32,533 bases of DNA from assembly GCF_014843825.1 (NCBI RefSeq), contig NZ_JHQR01000203.1, forward strand, positions 1 to 32,533. Direction: 5' to 3'. The notes beneath the pieces are model-generated. The model was not told where the DNA came from. It was given only the letters and a program-made list of their open reading frames with translations, and searched no databases. A program made the translations under genes and the position numbers. Source of the DNA: Mesorhizobium silamurunense (GTDB lineage Bacteria; Pseudomonadota; Alphaproteobacteria; Rhizobiales; Rhizobiaceae). Of this stretch, positions 32,269 to 32,533 are shown one piece after another (the stretch's first letter is position 1; each line of letters opens with the position of its first letter).

Positions 32269-32533
32269 TCAGGCGATAAAATCCAGCGCCTTCACCTTGC
32301 GGCCGGCGGCCTTGATCGTGCCCTTGGCGCCGTCGAGCACACCCTCCGTCAGCTCCAGCGCCAGCAGCCGATGCCGTTCATAGGGGCCGGGCATGGCGAG
32401 CGAGCCCGTGCGGTCGGCCGAAAAGCCGAACCGCCCGTAATAGGGCGCATCGCCGACGAGCAGGATCGCGCCATGGCCAAGCCGCGCGGCCTCGGCAATT
32501 GCATGCCGCATCAGCGCCGAGCCGATGCCGCCG
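32269..32533 (-). CDS. GNAT-family acetyltransferase, 5' end outside window
   Basis: Only the C-terminal 87 residues are visible; the frame runs open to the window end. It contains the acetyl-CoA-binding turn GGIGSALMRHAIAEAARLG (motif A, Q/RxxGxG/A type), the strand AILLVGDAPYYGRFGF (the YYGRFGF signature of the YhbS-like N-acetyltransferase group), and GPYERHRLLALEL. The substrate is unknown. The enzyme would be transcribed toward the SCP2-like gene and end in the shared hairpin. Confidence 0.85.
   Translation of the reverse strand, partial: GGIGSALMRHAIAEAARLGHGAILLVGDAPYYGRFGFSADRTGSLAMPGPYERHRLLALELTEGVLDGAKGTIKAAGRKVKALDFIA

Overview
The window looks like chromosomal DNA of a GC-rich alphaproteobacterium of the order Hyphomicrobiales (Rhizobiales), most likely Mesorhizobium or a close Phyllobacteriaceae relative. 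The evidence is the gene content: motB-motC-motD(fliK) in a row, the OmpR-type flagellar regulator rem, the alphaproteobacterial flagellin regulators flaF and flbT, and an intergenic palindrome of a type I recall from Rhizobiales genomes. Species cannot be fixed from sequence alone.

Left flagellar arm (1-11682, all + strand): the 3' end of a FliH-like gene, motB, motC, fliK/motD, a small lytic-transglycosylase-like gene, rem, flgE, flgK, flgL, flaF, flbT, flgD and fliQ. The first four genes are joined by 4-bp stop/start overlaps. The products cover stator and motor function, hook-length control, wall remodelling, transcriptional control, hook and hook-filament junction, flagellin regulation and the export gate.

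Accessory block (11683-26334): in Sinorhizobium meliloti, as I recall, flhA follows fliQ directly. Here about 14.6 kb of non-flagellar genes lies between them: an asparagine synthetase, an MFS exporter with a C-terminal extension, a small cupin, an FAD oxidoreductase with a polyamine-type ABC transporter and an XRE-cupin regulator (a probable polyamine uptake/oxidation operon on the - strand, with an operator sitting inside its own promoter), a ClC-type chloride transporter with CBS domains, a cupin gene broken by three frameshifts, an NAD-dependent epimerase/reductase divergent from a MarR regulator, and an ABM monooxygenase.

Right flagellar arm (26335-31675): flhA, fliR, a FliJ-like coiled-coil gene, a 562-bp spacer that carries the remnant of a transglutaminase-like peptidase and two strong hairpins, a FlgJ-type rod-binding protein that probably starts at TTG, a FlgN-like protein and a membrane-anchored protein of unknown function with FliL-like layout. 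The window ends with an SCP2-like lipid-binding protein behind a repeat-rich promoter region and the 3' end of a GNAT acetyltransferase on the - strand.

No rRNA, tRNA, CRISPR array, transposase or integrase was recognised. No wholly new system is evident. The most noteworthy points are the interruption of the flagellar export-gate genes, the three operator-like palindromes, two decayed genes and a perfect tandem duplication of the motC stop/fliK start.
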